A stretch of 34,436 nt of DNA from CAZXDS01 sp964639525 (lineage in GTDB: Bacteria; Bacteroidota; Ignavibacteria; Ignavibacteriales; Melioribacteraceae): the NCBI GenBank assembly GCA_964639525.1, contig CAZXDS010000012.1, forward strand, positions 1 through 34,436, in the 5' to 3' direction. The first letter of the stretch is position 1. Every line of letters starts with the position of its first letter. The notes below the pieces were generated by a model that worked only from the letters and a program-made list of their open reading frames with translations, was not told the origin of the DNA and made no database searches. A program made the position numbers and the translations under genes. Below, piece after piece: positions 26,414 to 34,436 of this stretch.

Positions 26414-27355
26414 TTATATCTGTGCAACTGATTTTAACTTTGCCACATATTCAATTGCACTCAATGCGGCAATAGTTCCATCGGCAACGGCGGTTGTAAC
26501 TTGCCTAAATTTCTTTTCAACATTATCACCCGCCGCGAAAACACCGGAAATATTTGTTTCCATATTTTTAGAAACCATTATTTCATTTCTTGGCGTTAAC
26601 TTTAATATGTCTTCAAAAAATTCTGTATTTGGAATATAGCCGATTAAAACGAAAACGCCTTCAATATCCATTTCCGAAATTTCTTTTGTCCTTTGATTTT
26701 CAATTGTAATGCTTTGTAATTTTTCATCGCCGCTAAACTCAATAATTTCCGATTCCATTATAAAATTTATTTTGGGATTATTTCTTGCCGCTTCAACGTA
26801 TAGTTCCAGAGCTTGAAATTCATTGAATTGATGAATAATTGTAACCGAAGAAGCGTATTTTGTTAAAGAAACCGCTTCTTCAAGAGCTGAATTTCCACCG
26901 CCGGTAACAACAATATTTTTATCTTGAAAAAAATCACCGTCACAGGTAGCACAATAAGAAATTCCGAGACCTTTAAAAGTCTCTTCTCCGGGAACATTCA
27001 ATTTACGTGATCTGCCACCGGTTGCAATAATAATTGCATCGGAAGTAAAAACACCTTTTCTTTTAACTTCTACTTTTTTAATATCACTTTCTAAATCAAA
27101 CCTTTCAATTTTTGCGTTAGAAATAATTTTGCAGCCGAATGATTGCGCCTGTTTTTTCATGTTATTGGCGAGCATATAACCGCTTATGTTTTCAACTCCG
27201 GGATAATTTGCAATTTCATGAGTTAAAATCATTTGACCGCCGGCAGTTCCTTTGTTTATAATCAACGTTTTCATCTTTGCGCGTGAAAGATAAATCCCTG
27301 CGGTTAAACCTGCTGCGCCTCCTCCGAGAACTATTACATCGTAATGATTTTCCAT
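26414..27355 (-). CDS. trxB: Thioredoxin-disulfide reductase family flavoprotein with altered pyridine-nucleotide site
   Basis: A 313-residue FAD enzyme of the low-molecular-weight thioredoxin reductase family. The FAD site is GGGAAGLTAG (11-20), the redox disulfide is Cys135-Ala-Thr-Cys138 in YCATCDGDFF, the second dinucleotide fold is GGGNSALEEA and the closing motif is GVFAAGDN. The HRRxxxR motif that binds the NADPH 2'-phosphate in E. coli (Arg176, 177, 181) is replaced by HQFNEFQA (175-182), so NADH or another donor is likely. The ATG at 27355 is preferred; a TTG at 27379 would add eight residues that do not belong to the fold. It lies just downstream of an atypical thioredoxin on the same strand. 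Confidence 0.92.
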   Translation of the reverse strand: MENHYDVIVLGGGAAGLTAGIYLSRAKMKTLIINKGTAGGQMILTHEIANYPGVENISGYMLANNMKKQAQSFGCKIISNAKIERFDLESDIKKVEVKRKGVFTSDAIIIATGGRSRKLNVPGEETFKGLGISYCATCDGDFFQDKNIVVTGGGNSALEEAVSLTKYASSVTIIHQFNEFQALELYVEAARNNPKINFIMESEIIEFSGDEKLQSITIENQRTKEISEMDIEGVFVLIGYIPNTEFFEDILKLTPRNEIMVSKNMETNISGVFAAGDNVEKKFRQVTTAVADGTIAALSAIEYVAKLKSVAQI

Positions 27356-27382
27356 CGCTCTATTAAAATTATAGTTCAATAA

Positions 27383-27754
27383 TTAGTCTTTTGCTTGTAC
27401 ACTATCATTTTTAAAATTCTCATCTAAAATTGATGTTACCTGATCCATATCTTGAATACTTGTTGTTGCTTTAACAACTTTTCCGTTTTTATAATATACT
27501 GTAAAAGGTAGCCCGGCAAAACTTCTGCATTCTTCTAAATCACGTATAATGCGTGCGTCGGGAATATCGAATTCCATATCATAAAATTTTACATTGTTGT
27601 AATCACCGCTGTCTCTTAATTCTTCCATTATACCATAAACAGGCACACACATTGGTCCCATTCTTCCGCAGCAGACCATAACATTTTCGTTACTATTAAT
27701 TATTGTATTGTGTTGTTCTTCGGATGAAATGTGTTCAAGTTTTGTAAAAAGCAT
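27383..27754 (-). CDS. Atypical thioredoxin-fold protein with displaced cysteines
   Basis: A 123-residue thioredoxin-fold protein without signal peptide. In place of WCGPC it has Cys28-Cys29-GRMGPM-Cys36 followed by VPVYGIMEEL. Aligning the fold puts Cys36 at the second (resolving) cysteine of CGPC and glycine at the first, so the attacking cysteine, if any, must be Cys28 or Cys29. A further Cys76 lies in LEECRSF. The cis-proline is Pro83 in AGLPFTVYY, and GKVVKATTS follows as in thioredoxins. It is the first gene of a two-gene operon with trxB, so it is the likely partner of that reductase. Confidence 0.82.
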   Translation of the reverse strand: MLFTKLEHISSEEQHNTIINSNENVMVCCGRMGPMCVPVYGIMEELRDSGDYNNVKFYDMEFDIPDARIIRDLEECRSFAGLPFTVYYKNGKVVKATTSIQDMDQVTSILDENFKNDSVQAKD

Positions 27755-27973
27755 TCTATAACTCCAATTGATTATTTCGTAAAAATTTTAACGGTAAGAT
27801 GTTTTAGGGAGGAAAAGGATTCTTAATAAAAATGCTGTTTCGATATAAATGGACAATCCACAATTAGCCATTCTATTCTCAATGCTCAAATCATTTCTGA
27901 ACTTTAATTCAAATAATAGTAAATTTAAAAATGAATATATTGAAGATAAAAATGATTGAAAGGTTTTGATTGT

Positions 27974-29266
27974 ATGCCCTCAAAAGAAAAAATAGAAGTG
28001 ATTTCACTTGGCTGTTCAAAAAATACGGTTGATTCCGAGCGATTGATGAATCAGTTAAAAATAAATGATTTTGAATTGGTCGAAAATTCCACAGAAGCCA
28101 ATTCAGTTGTGATAAATACGTGCGGATTTATTAGTGATGCAAAAGAAGAATCGATAAACACAATTTTACAGGCAATTGAATTAAAAAAACAAGGTAAAAT
28201 AAACAAGGTAATTGTGGCGGGCTGTTTGTCAGAAAGATACAAAACAGATCTGCAAAATGAGATGCCTGAAGTGGATGCATACATCGGTGCTGAAAAATAC
28301 GACGAAGTATTGAAAGAACTCGGCGGCGATTTGAAAAAGAATCTTCTCGGCGAAAGAATACTTACAACACCCAAACATTATTCCTATCTTAAAATATCCG
28401 AAGGATGTGATAATCCATGCTCTTTTTGCGCTATTCCCATTATGAGGGGAAAACACCGGTCGGTTCCGAAAGAAAGATTGATTTCCGAAGCAACGTTTCT
28501 TGCTCGCGAAGGTGTTAAAGAGTTGATTATAATCGGGCAGGACACAACGGATTACGGAAAAGATATTTACGGCGAAAGGAAACTTGCCGAACTTCTCAAT
28601 TTGCTGAGCAAAATCAAAGGTATTGAATGGATACGATTACTGTATGCTTATCCTTCACATTTTCCGGAAGATGTAATTAATGAAATTGCCAACAATCCAA
28701 AATTATGTGCTTATCTTGATTTGCCGCTTCAGCATATTTCTGACAATGTGTTAAAATCTATGAGACGCGGAGTTTCAAAAAGAAAAACTATTGAGCTTGT
28801 GAAGAATTTGAAAAAACGAATTCCGAACTTAACTTTGAGGACAACTTTTATTATCGGTTACCCAAATGAAACGGAAACGGATTTTAATGAATTAGTTGAT
28901 TTTGTAAAAGAAGTTAAGTTTGACCGAATCGGTGTATTTAATTATTCCGTTGAAGATGATACTACGGCGTTTAACTTGGGCGATACTGTTTCGGAAGAAA
29001 TAAAAGAAGAGCGGAAAAATACACTGATGGAAGTACAGCGGGAAATATCGAATAAGAAAAATAAAAGTTTTGTGGGCAAAACAATGCAGGTAATTGTTGA
29101 TAGTAAAGAAGGCGATTATTTTACAGCACGAACAAAACGGGATGCTCCGGAAGTTGACGGTGAAGTACTTATAAACGCAAGTGAAAATGAAATGATTATT
29201 GGAAAATTTTATAATGTTGAAATTATAAATTATAATGATTATGATTTGTTCGGGAAAATAAATTAG
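27974..29266 (+). CDS. rimO: Ribosomal protein S12 methylthiotransferase RimO
   Basis: A 430-residue radical SAM enzyme that methylthiolates an aspartate of ribosomal protein S12. The N-terminal UPF0004 domain carries the auxiliary-cluster cysteines Cys14 (SLGCSKNTVDSERL, the RimO-specific form), Cys50 (INTCGF) and Cys84 (VAGCLSERY). The radical SAM motif is Cys145-x3-Cys149-x2-Cys152 in SEGCDNPCSFC. The C-terminal TRAM domain runs from about residue 365. A TTG at 27956 would add six residues; the ATG at 27974 with GAAAGG about 10 bases upstream is preferred. The GWxTD gene follows after 14 bases. Confidence 0.95.
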   Translation: MPSKEKIEVISLGCSKNTVDSERLMNQLKINDFELVENSTEANSVVINTCGFISDAKEESINTILQAIELKKQGKINKVIVAGCLSERYKTDLQNEMPEVDAYIGAEKYDEVLKELGGDLKKNLLGERILTTPKHYSYLKISEGCDNPCSFCAIPIMRGKHRSVPKERLISEATFLAREGVKELIIIGQDTTDYGKDIYGERKLAELLNLLSKIKGIEWIRLLYAYPSHFPEDVINEIANNPKLCAYLDLPLQHISDNVLKSMRRGVSKRKTIELVKNLKKRIPNLTLRTTFIIGYPNETETDFNELVDFVKEVKFDRIGVFNYSVEDDTTAFNLGDTVSEEIKEERKNTLMEVQREISNKKNKSFVGKTMQVIVDSKEGDYFTARTKRDAPEVDGEVLINASENEMIIGKFYNVEIINYNDYDLFGKIN

Positions 29267-29280
29267 ACGGAGGATTTTGA

Positions 29281-30567
29281 ATGAAGAAGATACTTTTTTT
29301 GTTTCTGCTTTTGCCGTTTGCAGTTAGCTTAGCGCAGGTTGAATATTCTGCCGGACAAGTTGATAAACAATTCAATCCGAAATTTTATATCGATTTTATC
29401 AATTATAAATCTAATATTGAAGGAAAAACGAAAGTAAGTTTATTGCTTCAAGTTCCATACGCAAGTGTACAATTTAAGAAAAATTCGAAAGGTTATTTCT
29501 CCAAATATTCTGTTACATTAACATTTTTTGATGCTGATAAAAAAAATGTTATTCTAGAAAAATTGTGGACAGAAAATATTTTTACTCCAAATTTTAAGCA
29601 AACGTTTTCAAAAAGCAATTCGAATATCAGTTTTCGTAGTTTAAAATTAAAACCCGGCGAATATACTGTTGTTTGTGTAATTGAAGATAGAAACTCAAGC
29701 AACCCAATTTCATTTCAGTCCAAAATAAAAGTTCGTGGTTTTTCAGATGCTATTTCTAAAGTGAAAGTGAGTGATGTTATTTTTGTAAAAAATAGAATAA
29801 AAAGGAATGGGAAAGAATCCATTGTTCCGAATGTTTCTCACATATTTTCACCGAACAATAAAACTATAGAACTTTATTACGAAATTTATTCCGACAAAGT
29901 CCGCACGATAAATATTCAAAATGTTGTTAACGACATTGACCGAAATAAATCATTGAGGCAAGTTCAGACAATAAATTTGAAAACAGGCAAAAATATTATT
30001 AACAGTTTTTTAAATGATGCTGAACTCAGTCTTGGAGATTTTGAATTAGTGATCAAAGTTAAGAATGAAAATGATAGCACTTTAACGGGAATCAAAAGCA
30101 AATTTACCGTTTCAATTCCTAATCTTCCTATTTCATTAAAGAAAATTGATACTGCTATTGAACAAATGAAATACATTGCCGAACCTTCTGCAATTGATTC
30201 AATGGAAGATGCTCCGACATACGATGCGAAATTAAAAATGTTTTTATCATTTTGGAAAAAACAAGATCCCGATGCGGCAACGGTTGAAAATGAGGTAATG
30301 AATGAATACTACAGACGCATTGAGTACGCAAGTAAAAATTTTAAAAGTTACAATAGCGGCTGGAATACGGATATGGGAATGGTTTATGTTACGCTCGGTC
30401 CGCCGGATCAAGTTGAAAGAAATCCGATGGCAATTGATACAAAGCCTTATGAAATTTGGCAATACTACAACGTAAACAAACAATTTGTTTTTCAGGATGA
30501 AACCGGTTTTGGTGATTACCGTTTACTAAATCCGCAATATGGAGAGTGGAATAGATACAGGCAATAG
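29281..30567 (+). CDS. Secreted GWxTD domain-containing protein
   Basis: A 428-residue protein with a signal peptide ending near residue 19 (AVSLAQ). Residues of about 20-285 are beta-rich, suggesting one or two immunoglobulin-like domains. Residues of about 310-425 are the GWxTD domain, named for GWNTD (360-364) and followed by MGMVYVTLGPPDQVER and YEIWQYYN. The function of this domain is unknown; it is common in Bacteroidota, Ignavibacteria and Acidobacteria. A strong ribosome site (GGAGG) lies 7 bases before the ATG. It is 14 bases downstream of rimO, on the same strand. Confidence 0.88.
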   Translation: MKKILFLFLLLPFAVSLAQVEYSAGQVDKQFNPKFYIDFINYKSNIEGKTKVSLLLQVPYASVQFKKNSKGYFSKYSVTLTFFDADKKNVILEKLWTENIFTPNFKQTFSKSNSNISFRSLKLKPGEYTVVCVIEDRNSSNPISFQSKIKVRGFSDAISKVKVSDVIFVKNRIKRNGKESIVPNVSHIFSPNNKTIELYYEIYSDKVRTINIQNVVNDIDRNKSLRQVQTINLKTGKNIINSFLNDAELSLGDFELVIKVKNENDSTLTGIKSKFTVSIPNLPISLKKIDTAIEQMKYIAEPSAIDSMEDAPTYDAKLKMFLSFWKKQDPDAATVENEVMNEYYRRIEYASKNFKSYNSGWNTDMGMVYVTLGPPDQVERNPMAIDTKPYEIWQYYNVNKQFVFQDETGFGDYRLLNPQYGEWNRYRQ

Positions 30568-30697
30568 GTGCAAAACATTTTATTCAGCCGTTATTGAGCA
30601 TCGTAAACTAATCGGGATAATTTGTAATGACAATTAATTTTCATAATTTTTCAATATACACAGCATATCTTTTATTAAAAGTTAGAGGAAATGACTA

Positions 30698-31078
30698 ATG
30701 ACGGATATTCAGAAACAAATTGATTACTGGATAAATGGTGCTAAGGATGATATTAAAACGGCAGAAATATTAATAAAAAAGAATCGTTTGCTTCATGGAT
30801 TATTTTTTTGCCATTTGGTTATTGAAAAAGCGATAAAGGCACGTGTGGTAAAGGTAACTAAGGAAATAGCACCAAGAAGCCACAACTTAATTTTTTTATC
30901 CGAAAAAGCGGAATTGAATCTTGACAATGAAAAGGATATTTTTCTCGGTGTGTTAATGAAGTATCAACTACAAGGAAGATATCCGGATTACAATCCTGAA
31001 ATACCTGGGATTGAGAAAGTTAAAAATTATTTAATTAAAACAAAAGAGTTATTGCAATGGCTAACAGAGATATTATAG
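30698..31078 (+). CDS. HEPN domain protein, probable toxin partner of MNT nucleotidyltransferase
   Basis: A 126-residue all-helical HEPN protein (PF05168 type). Diagnostic parts are the N-terminal IDYWINGAKDDIKTAEIL, HLVIEKAIKA, PRSHNLIFLSEKA and the C-terminal GRYPDYNP. The RX4-6H ribonuclease motif of HepT-type toxins is not visible, so it may be non-catalytic or act differently. AGAGGA lies 8 bases before the ATG. The gene overlaps the nucleotidyltransferase gene by 22 bases, the usual organisation of HEPN/MNT modules, which act as toxin-antitoxin systems in some bacteria. Confidence 0.87.
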   Translation: MTDIQKQIDYWINGAKDDIKTAEILIKKNRLLHGLFFCHLVIEKAIKARVVKVTKEIAPRSHNLIFLSEKAELNLDNEKDIFLGVLMKYQLQGRYPDYNPEIPGIEKVKNYLIKTKELLQWLTEIL

Positions 31079-31377
31079 AATTATTAAAAAAATATATTGC
31101 TCTTTTAAAAGCGGAAGGTATTTCTGTGGAAAAAGCTTTCTTGTACGGAAGCTATTCTACTGAAACAGAAACCGACAATAGTGATATTGATTTAATGATT
31201 GTTACAAATAATGAAGATGCAAACAACGATCTAATTGTTGGAAAAGTTTGGAATTTAACAAGAAAAATAAGTACTAAAATTGAACCTTTTTTAATTGGAT
31301 TTGATCGATTTAATGGAAGCAATAATTCCCCACTAATTGATTTGGTTAAGGGAAGTGGAATAGAAATTGTTCTCTAA
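31057..31377 (+). CDS. Minimal nucleotidyltransferase (MNT) partner of HEPN protein
   Basis: A 106-residue minimal nucleotidyltransferase of the polymerase-beta superfamily. The active site is GSYSTETETDNSDID: Gly31-Ser32 hold the nucleotide phosphates and Asp43/Asp45 bind metal. Glu76 in KIEPFLI is at the place of the third carboxylate. In characterised HEPN/MNT pairs the MNT protein neutralises HEPN by adding AMP groups; here that is inference from family and overlap. The ATG at 31057 lies inside the HEPN gene, so translation is coupled. Confidence 0.9.
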   Translation: MANRDIIELLKKYIALLKAEGISVEKAFLYGSYSTETETDNSDIDLMIVTNNEDANNDLIVGKVWNLTRKISTKIEPFLIGFDRFNGSNNSPLIDLVKGSGIEIVL

Positions 31378-31456
31378 AAATTGAACTTTATTATTTTCCA
31401 TTAATTCAAATAAATCAACTTTAATTATCTAATATTTAAACAATTTTGTAGTTCTT

Positions 31457-32425
31457 ATGATATTAACAGTTACAATAAACCCAATTTTAATTAAAAGGCT
31501 GCAGTTCGATTCCGTTGTAGCGGGAAAAGTAAATCGCAGTAAATTCCAAAGTTTATTTGCCGGCGGCAAGGGAATAAATGTTAGTCGCCAATTGAATAAT
31601 TTAAATGTAAAAAATCAGGCGATTACGGTGCTTGGCGGTGCCAACGGAAAACTGTTGAGGCATGTTCTTACTGAAGAAGAAATTAACTTTTCAGCCGCTT
31701 CAATAAAATCGGATATTCGTTATTCGACAGATGTTTATGAGGAAAATGAGAAACGCATTACTTCATATTTTTCTCCTGATTTTGAAATTACGAAAAAGGA
31801 AGTTGATGAGTTCAAAGGTAGGTTGGAGCGAGCAATTGCAAATTGTTCCATTGTTGTTTTTTCAGGTAGTTCACCATGCAGACTTGCTGATGAAATTTTC
31901 CCGTTCGGAATTGAAACTGCCAACAAGCTCGATAAAATTTCCATATTAGATACTTACGGACAGCATTTAAATAATTGTATTGAAAAAATTCCTTTGACTG
32001 TTCACAACAATGTTGAAGAAGTTGAAAAATCATTGCAGATTAAATTGTCTTCAGAAAAATCTAAAATTGAATATCTGAAATCGCTTTACAACAAAGGGAT
32101 AAAACTAAGCTTTCTTACAGACGGCGGAAAAGCGGCTTACATTTGTAAATACGGATTTATTCATAAAGTAATACCGCCGAAAATCGAATTGCTTGATTCA
32201 ACCGGAAGCGGAGATGCTTTTGTAGCGGGCATTGCATTTGGACTTGAAAAAGCCAATGTATTTAACGATTTTGTGATTTATGCTTCTGCACTTGGTGCGG
32301 CAAATGCTGAAAAACTTGATGCATGTACTGTAAAAAATGAAGAAGCGGAAAAATTAGTTGATTTAATTAAAATAAATCCAATCGGTAAAAAAATGAAAAT
32401 CATAGATGATTCGCCGGATTATTAG
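31457..32425 (+). CDS. PfkB-family sugar kinase, 1-phosphofructokinase-like
   Basis: A 322-residue ribokinase-fold kinase closest to the 1-phosphofructokinase/tagatose-6-phosphate kinase branch. AGGKGINVSRQL (about 35-46) is the sugar-binding glycine motif, and DSTGSGDAFVAG holds the anion hole and catalytic base Asp253. Two usual features of that branch are changed: the N-terminal TxNPxxD motif reads TINPILI, losing the substrate-binding aspartate, and the KPNxxE motif reads HNNVEE. The substrate may therefore differ from fructose-1-phosphate. No ribosome site is clear before the ATG. The last 20 bases overlap the BamA/TamA-like gene. Confidence 0.85.
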   Translation: MILTVTINPILIKRLQFDSVVAGKVNRSKFQSLFAGGKGINVSRQLNNLNVKNQAITVLGGANGKLLRHVLTEEEINFSAASIKSDIRYSTDVYEENEKRITSYFSPDFEITKKEVDEFKGRLERAIANCSIVVFSGSSPCRLADEIFPFGIETANKLDKISILDTYGQHLNNCIEKIPLTVHNNVEEVEKSLQIKLSSEKSKIEYLKSLYNKGIKLSFLTDGGKAAYICKYGFIHKVIPPKIELLDSTGSGDAFVAGIAFGLEKANVFNDFVIYASALGAANAEKLDACTVKNEEAEKLVDLIKINPIGKKMKIIDDSPDY

Positions 32426-34202
32426 AATATTATTTACTTTACGCCTATTCTCCGGATGTTTAATTTTTCTCTCTATTTCAGCATCCCCTGTTTTATCTCA
32501 AACAATAAATAATGTTTCTGTTTATGGAAATAAAAACTTTACTGAAACCGATTACCTTAATTGGATTGGCATAGGAAACGGGACAAAAATATTCAAAGGA
32601 ATAAAAGATTCCGTTAAAATTAAAATTGAACGAAACCTTGCCGACGAAGGATATTTTCATTCTAAAATTGACTCGATTATAATTCAGCAAACGGCAGATT
32701 CGCAGAAAGTGAATTTGAATATTAACTTAAATGAAGGCAAGCCCACATTCGTAAAAAGTATTTTTATAACAAACATAGATTCAGCCGAAGAGAAAAAACT
32801 GCATGATAAATTTGATTTTATTTCCGGTTCTATTTTTAATAAGTTTCAAATAGAAGCGGTAATTAGCGAAATATTAACCGATTACGAAAACCATTCTTTT
32901 CCGTTTTCAATTTTTAAAATCAAGTCCGTATATTTTTATAATGATTCTACCGAAGGCACTCACTTTGCCGATATTTATTTTTCAATTGAAAAAGGCCGCC
33001 CGAGCAGAATTGATGAAATTAAAATTGTAGGAAACACAAACACTAAAGCCGATGTAATAATAAGAAGCGCAAGAGTGGATACCGGTGAAGTTTATTCGCA
33101 AAAACGAATAGAGGAAATCCCCAAAAACTTGAATCATCTGCGGTTTTTTGAACCGGTGGAACAGCCGACTTTTTATTTTGATAACAGCAACAAAGGCATT
33201 CTTCAAATAAAGGTAAAAGAAAAACAGACCAATAATTTTGATGGAATTATCGGTTATGTTCCGTCAAACAGCAACGGTGAAAACGGATATTTTACAGGTT
33301 TTGTAAATATCAGTTTGCGAAATATTTTCGGCACGGGACGCGGAGCAGCGTTTAAGTGGCAAAAACTCGACCGTAATTCTCAACTGCTTGATATAAAATA
33401 TCTTGAACCTTGGCTGTTCGGTTACCCGTTTAATATTCAACTCGGACTTTTTCAGCGGAAGCAGGACAGTACATATATTCAGCGAAAATTTAATGCGGCT
33501 TTAGATTATCTTGCTACACAAAATTTATCCGCAGCAATTGTTTTTGCTACCGAATCTACAATTCCTACTGTAAATGAGAACAGCAAATTTACTGTTTTTA
33601 ATTCTTCTACAATTACAACCGGCATAAACTTAAAATTTGATTCCCGCGATGATTTTTATGCGCCAACTTCGGGTGTAGTATTTCAAACCAGGTATTCTTT
33701 AAGTAGAAAAACAATTAATGGTACAAAAGAATTTGTTACTACTGCTACAAATACAAAAGTTACATTACAGAGACTTGAAGCTGATTTCAGTTTGTTTTAT
33801 GAATTGTTTCGCCGAAATATTGTGGCGATTTCTTTATTTGCAAAAGAATTACGAGGCGACTCTTTTGAAATAAGCGATCTTTTCAGACTCGGCGGAGCCA
33901 ATACTTTACGCGGTTACACTGAAGACCAATTCCTCGGCAATCGAATATTTTGGTCAAATTTAGAATATCGAGTATTGATGGCAAAAAGAACTTACGCATT
34001 TCTATTTTTTGACACAGGATATTTTTTCAGAGCCGCCGATCCGGCAATAAAAGTTTTGGAAACATCAGCCTGGAAATATGGTTACGGACTCGGCATTAAT
34101 CTCGAAACATCGCTCGGTGTTTTAAGAGTTGGTTATGCTCTCGGCAAAGATGATTCATTCAATCAAGGTAAAATACATTTTGGTTTGGTTAATGACTTCT
34201 AA
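32406..34202 (+). CDS. BamA/TamA (Omp85) family outer-membrane protein
   Basis: A 598-residue outer-membrane protein. The signal peptide is about residues 1-31 (SPVLSQ). Three POTRA-like domains follow at about 33-112, 113-197 and 199-275 (for example PSRIDEIKIVGNTNTKADVI). The Omp85 barrel begins at about 280 and includes FDSRDDFYAPTSG, the conserved loop-6 motif LRGY (501-504) within LGGANTLRGYTED, and a terminal phenylalanine. Its length is below that of BamA (five POTRA), so it is more like TamA or an accessory Omp85 that inserts or secretes proteins. The start is inside the kinase gene, giving a 20-base overlap. Confidence 0.9.
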   Translation: MIRRIIRILFTLRLFSGCLIFLSISASPVLSQTINNVSVYGNKNFTETDYLNWIGIGNGTKIFKGIKDSVKIKIERNLADEGYFHSKIDSIIIQQTADSQKVNLNINLNEGKPTFVKSIFITNIDSAEEKKLHDKFDFISGSIFNKFQIEAVISEILTDYENHSFPFSIFKIKSVYFYNDSTEGTHFADIYFSIEKGRPSRIDEIKIVGNTNTKADVIIRSARVDTGEVYSQKRIEEIPKNLNHLRFFEPVEQPTFYFDNSNKGILQIKVKEKQTNNFDGIIGYVPSNSNGENGYFTGFVNISLRNIFGTGRGAAFKWQKLDRNSQLLDIKYLEPWLFGYPFNIQLGLFQRKQDSTYIQRKFNAALDYLATQNLSAAIVFATESTIPTVNENSKFTVFNSSTITTGINLKFDSRDDFYAPTSGVVFQTRYSLSRKTINGTKEFVTTATNTKVTLQRLEADFSLFYELFRRNIVAISLFAKELRGDSFEISDLFRLGGANTLRGYTEDQFLGNRIFWSNLEYRVLMAKRTYAFLFFDTGYFFRAADPAIKVLETSAWKYGYGLGINLETSLGVLRVGYALGKDDSFNQGKIHFGLVNDF

Positions 34203-34436
34203 AATTATTTTGTTCAATTACACTTTGTGAAACCCTGTGTTACTTTTTCGAATATTTGTTTTGCATGTTCAACAATGATAGTTCTTCAGAGTCAAATAAT
34301 ACAGTTTTCAATATTAAATTGTTGTTGTAGAACAAACCTTCCTCGCAGAGTCCGGTGGACAGTTTGTTCCCGGTTAAATGCAGAGAAAACTCAGAAAACA
34401 GTAAGAAAATGCTCTCCGGCTTTTGACGGATAAATA
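34203..34436. other. Intergenic tail at the right window edge
   Basis: About 230 bases after the Omp85 gene. A 68-codon frame from a GTG at 34227 is open to 34433, but its product is cysteine- and arginine-rich with no recognisable domain and no ribosome site, so I do not call it. The last 110 bases are less AT-rich than the surroundings and contain a small GTCC-GGT-GGAC hairpin. The identity is unknown. Confidence 0.4.

Noticed and set aside
27356..27379. TTG start extending thioredoxin reductase by eight residues
   Set aside because: The FAD-binding strand begins right after the ATG at 27355; the extension adds nothing recognisable.
34227..34433. Possible 68-residue gene from a GTG
   Set aside because: No ribosome site, odd Cys/Arg-rich composition, no recognisable motif, and it runs to the window edge.
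1..34436. CRISPR array, tRNA/rRNA genes, prophage or transposase genes
   Set aside because: No regularly spaced direct repeats, no recognisable structural RNA sequence and no transposase or phage protein motifs were seen by eye.

Overview
The window is AT-rich bacterial chromosome that most resembles the Ignavibacteria (the Chlorobi/Ignavibacteriota side of the Bacteroidota group). Four large secreted proteins end in a type IX secretion (T9SS) type A sorting domain with the QN(Y/F)PNPF signature and a KKM-type C-terminus. A GWxTD-domain protein, a BamA/TamA-type protein and a TonB-receptor-like barrel point to a Gram-negative envelope. This placement is inferred from protein families; there is no rRNA gene to confirm it. 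I saw no tRNA, rRNA, CRISPR array, transposase or phage gene. The longest gene-free stretches are about 230-250 bases.

Layout. 1-4.9 kb: a left-truncated enoyl-CoA hydratase/isomerase, a cupin, a membrane-anchored DUF192 protein (minus strand), an alpha/beta hydrolase, an EVE-domain protein, a short RecQ helicase interrupted by a 100-N assembly gap, and a small thioredoxin. 4.9-7.2 kb: a minus-strand operon of ECF sigma factor, probable membrane anti-sigma factor and YbjQ-family protein joined by two ATGA overlaps, then an unknown membrane protein and an HU gene that share a bidirectional terminator. 7.5-13.8 kb: a secreted-carbohydrate block with an outer-membrane receptor-like barrel, a GH13 amylase with a T9SS tail and an Asp-box beta-propeller with a T9SS tail. 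13.9-17.4 kb: a tight operon of CLC chloride transporter (with CBS and TrkA-C domains), hotdog thioesterase and M23 peptidase.

17.5-23.5 kb: two large minus-strand T9SS cargo genes, one of unknown function and one subtilisin-like protease, separated by a REP-like palindromic element. The protease gene carries a perfect 20-bp palindrome in frame inside its sorting domain. 23.8-26.3 kb: paaZ and paaD of phenylacetate catabolism, without the other paa genes. 26.4-27.8 kb: a minus-strand pair of an atypical thioredoxin and a thioredoxin reductase that has lost the NADPH-binding arginines. 28-34.2 kb: rimO, the GWxTD protein, a HEPN/MNT toxin-antitoxin-like pair, a PfkB-family sugar kinase and a BamA/TamA-family gene that overlaps it.

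The most interesting items are the thioredoxin/reductase pair with coordinated loss of canonical motifs, the palindromes inside T9SS sorting domains, and the isolated paaZ-paaD pair. I do not see a large new defence or biosynthetic island; most of the window is ordinary chromosome with several unusual pairings.
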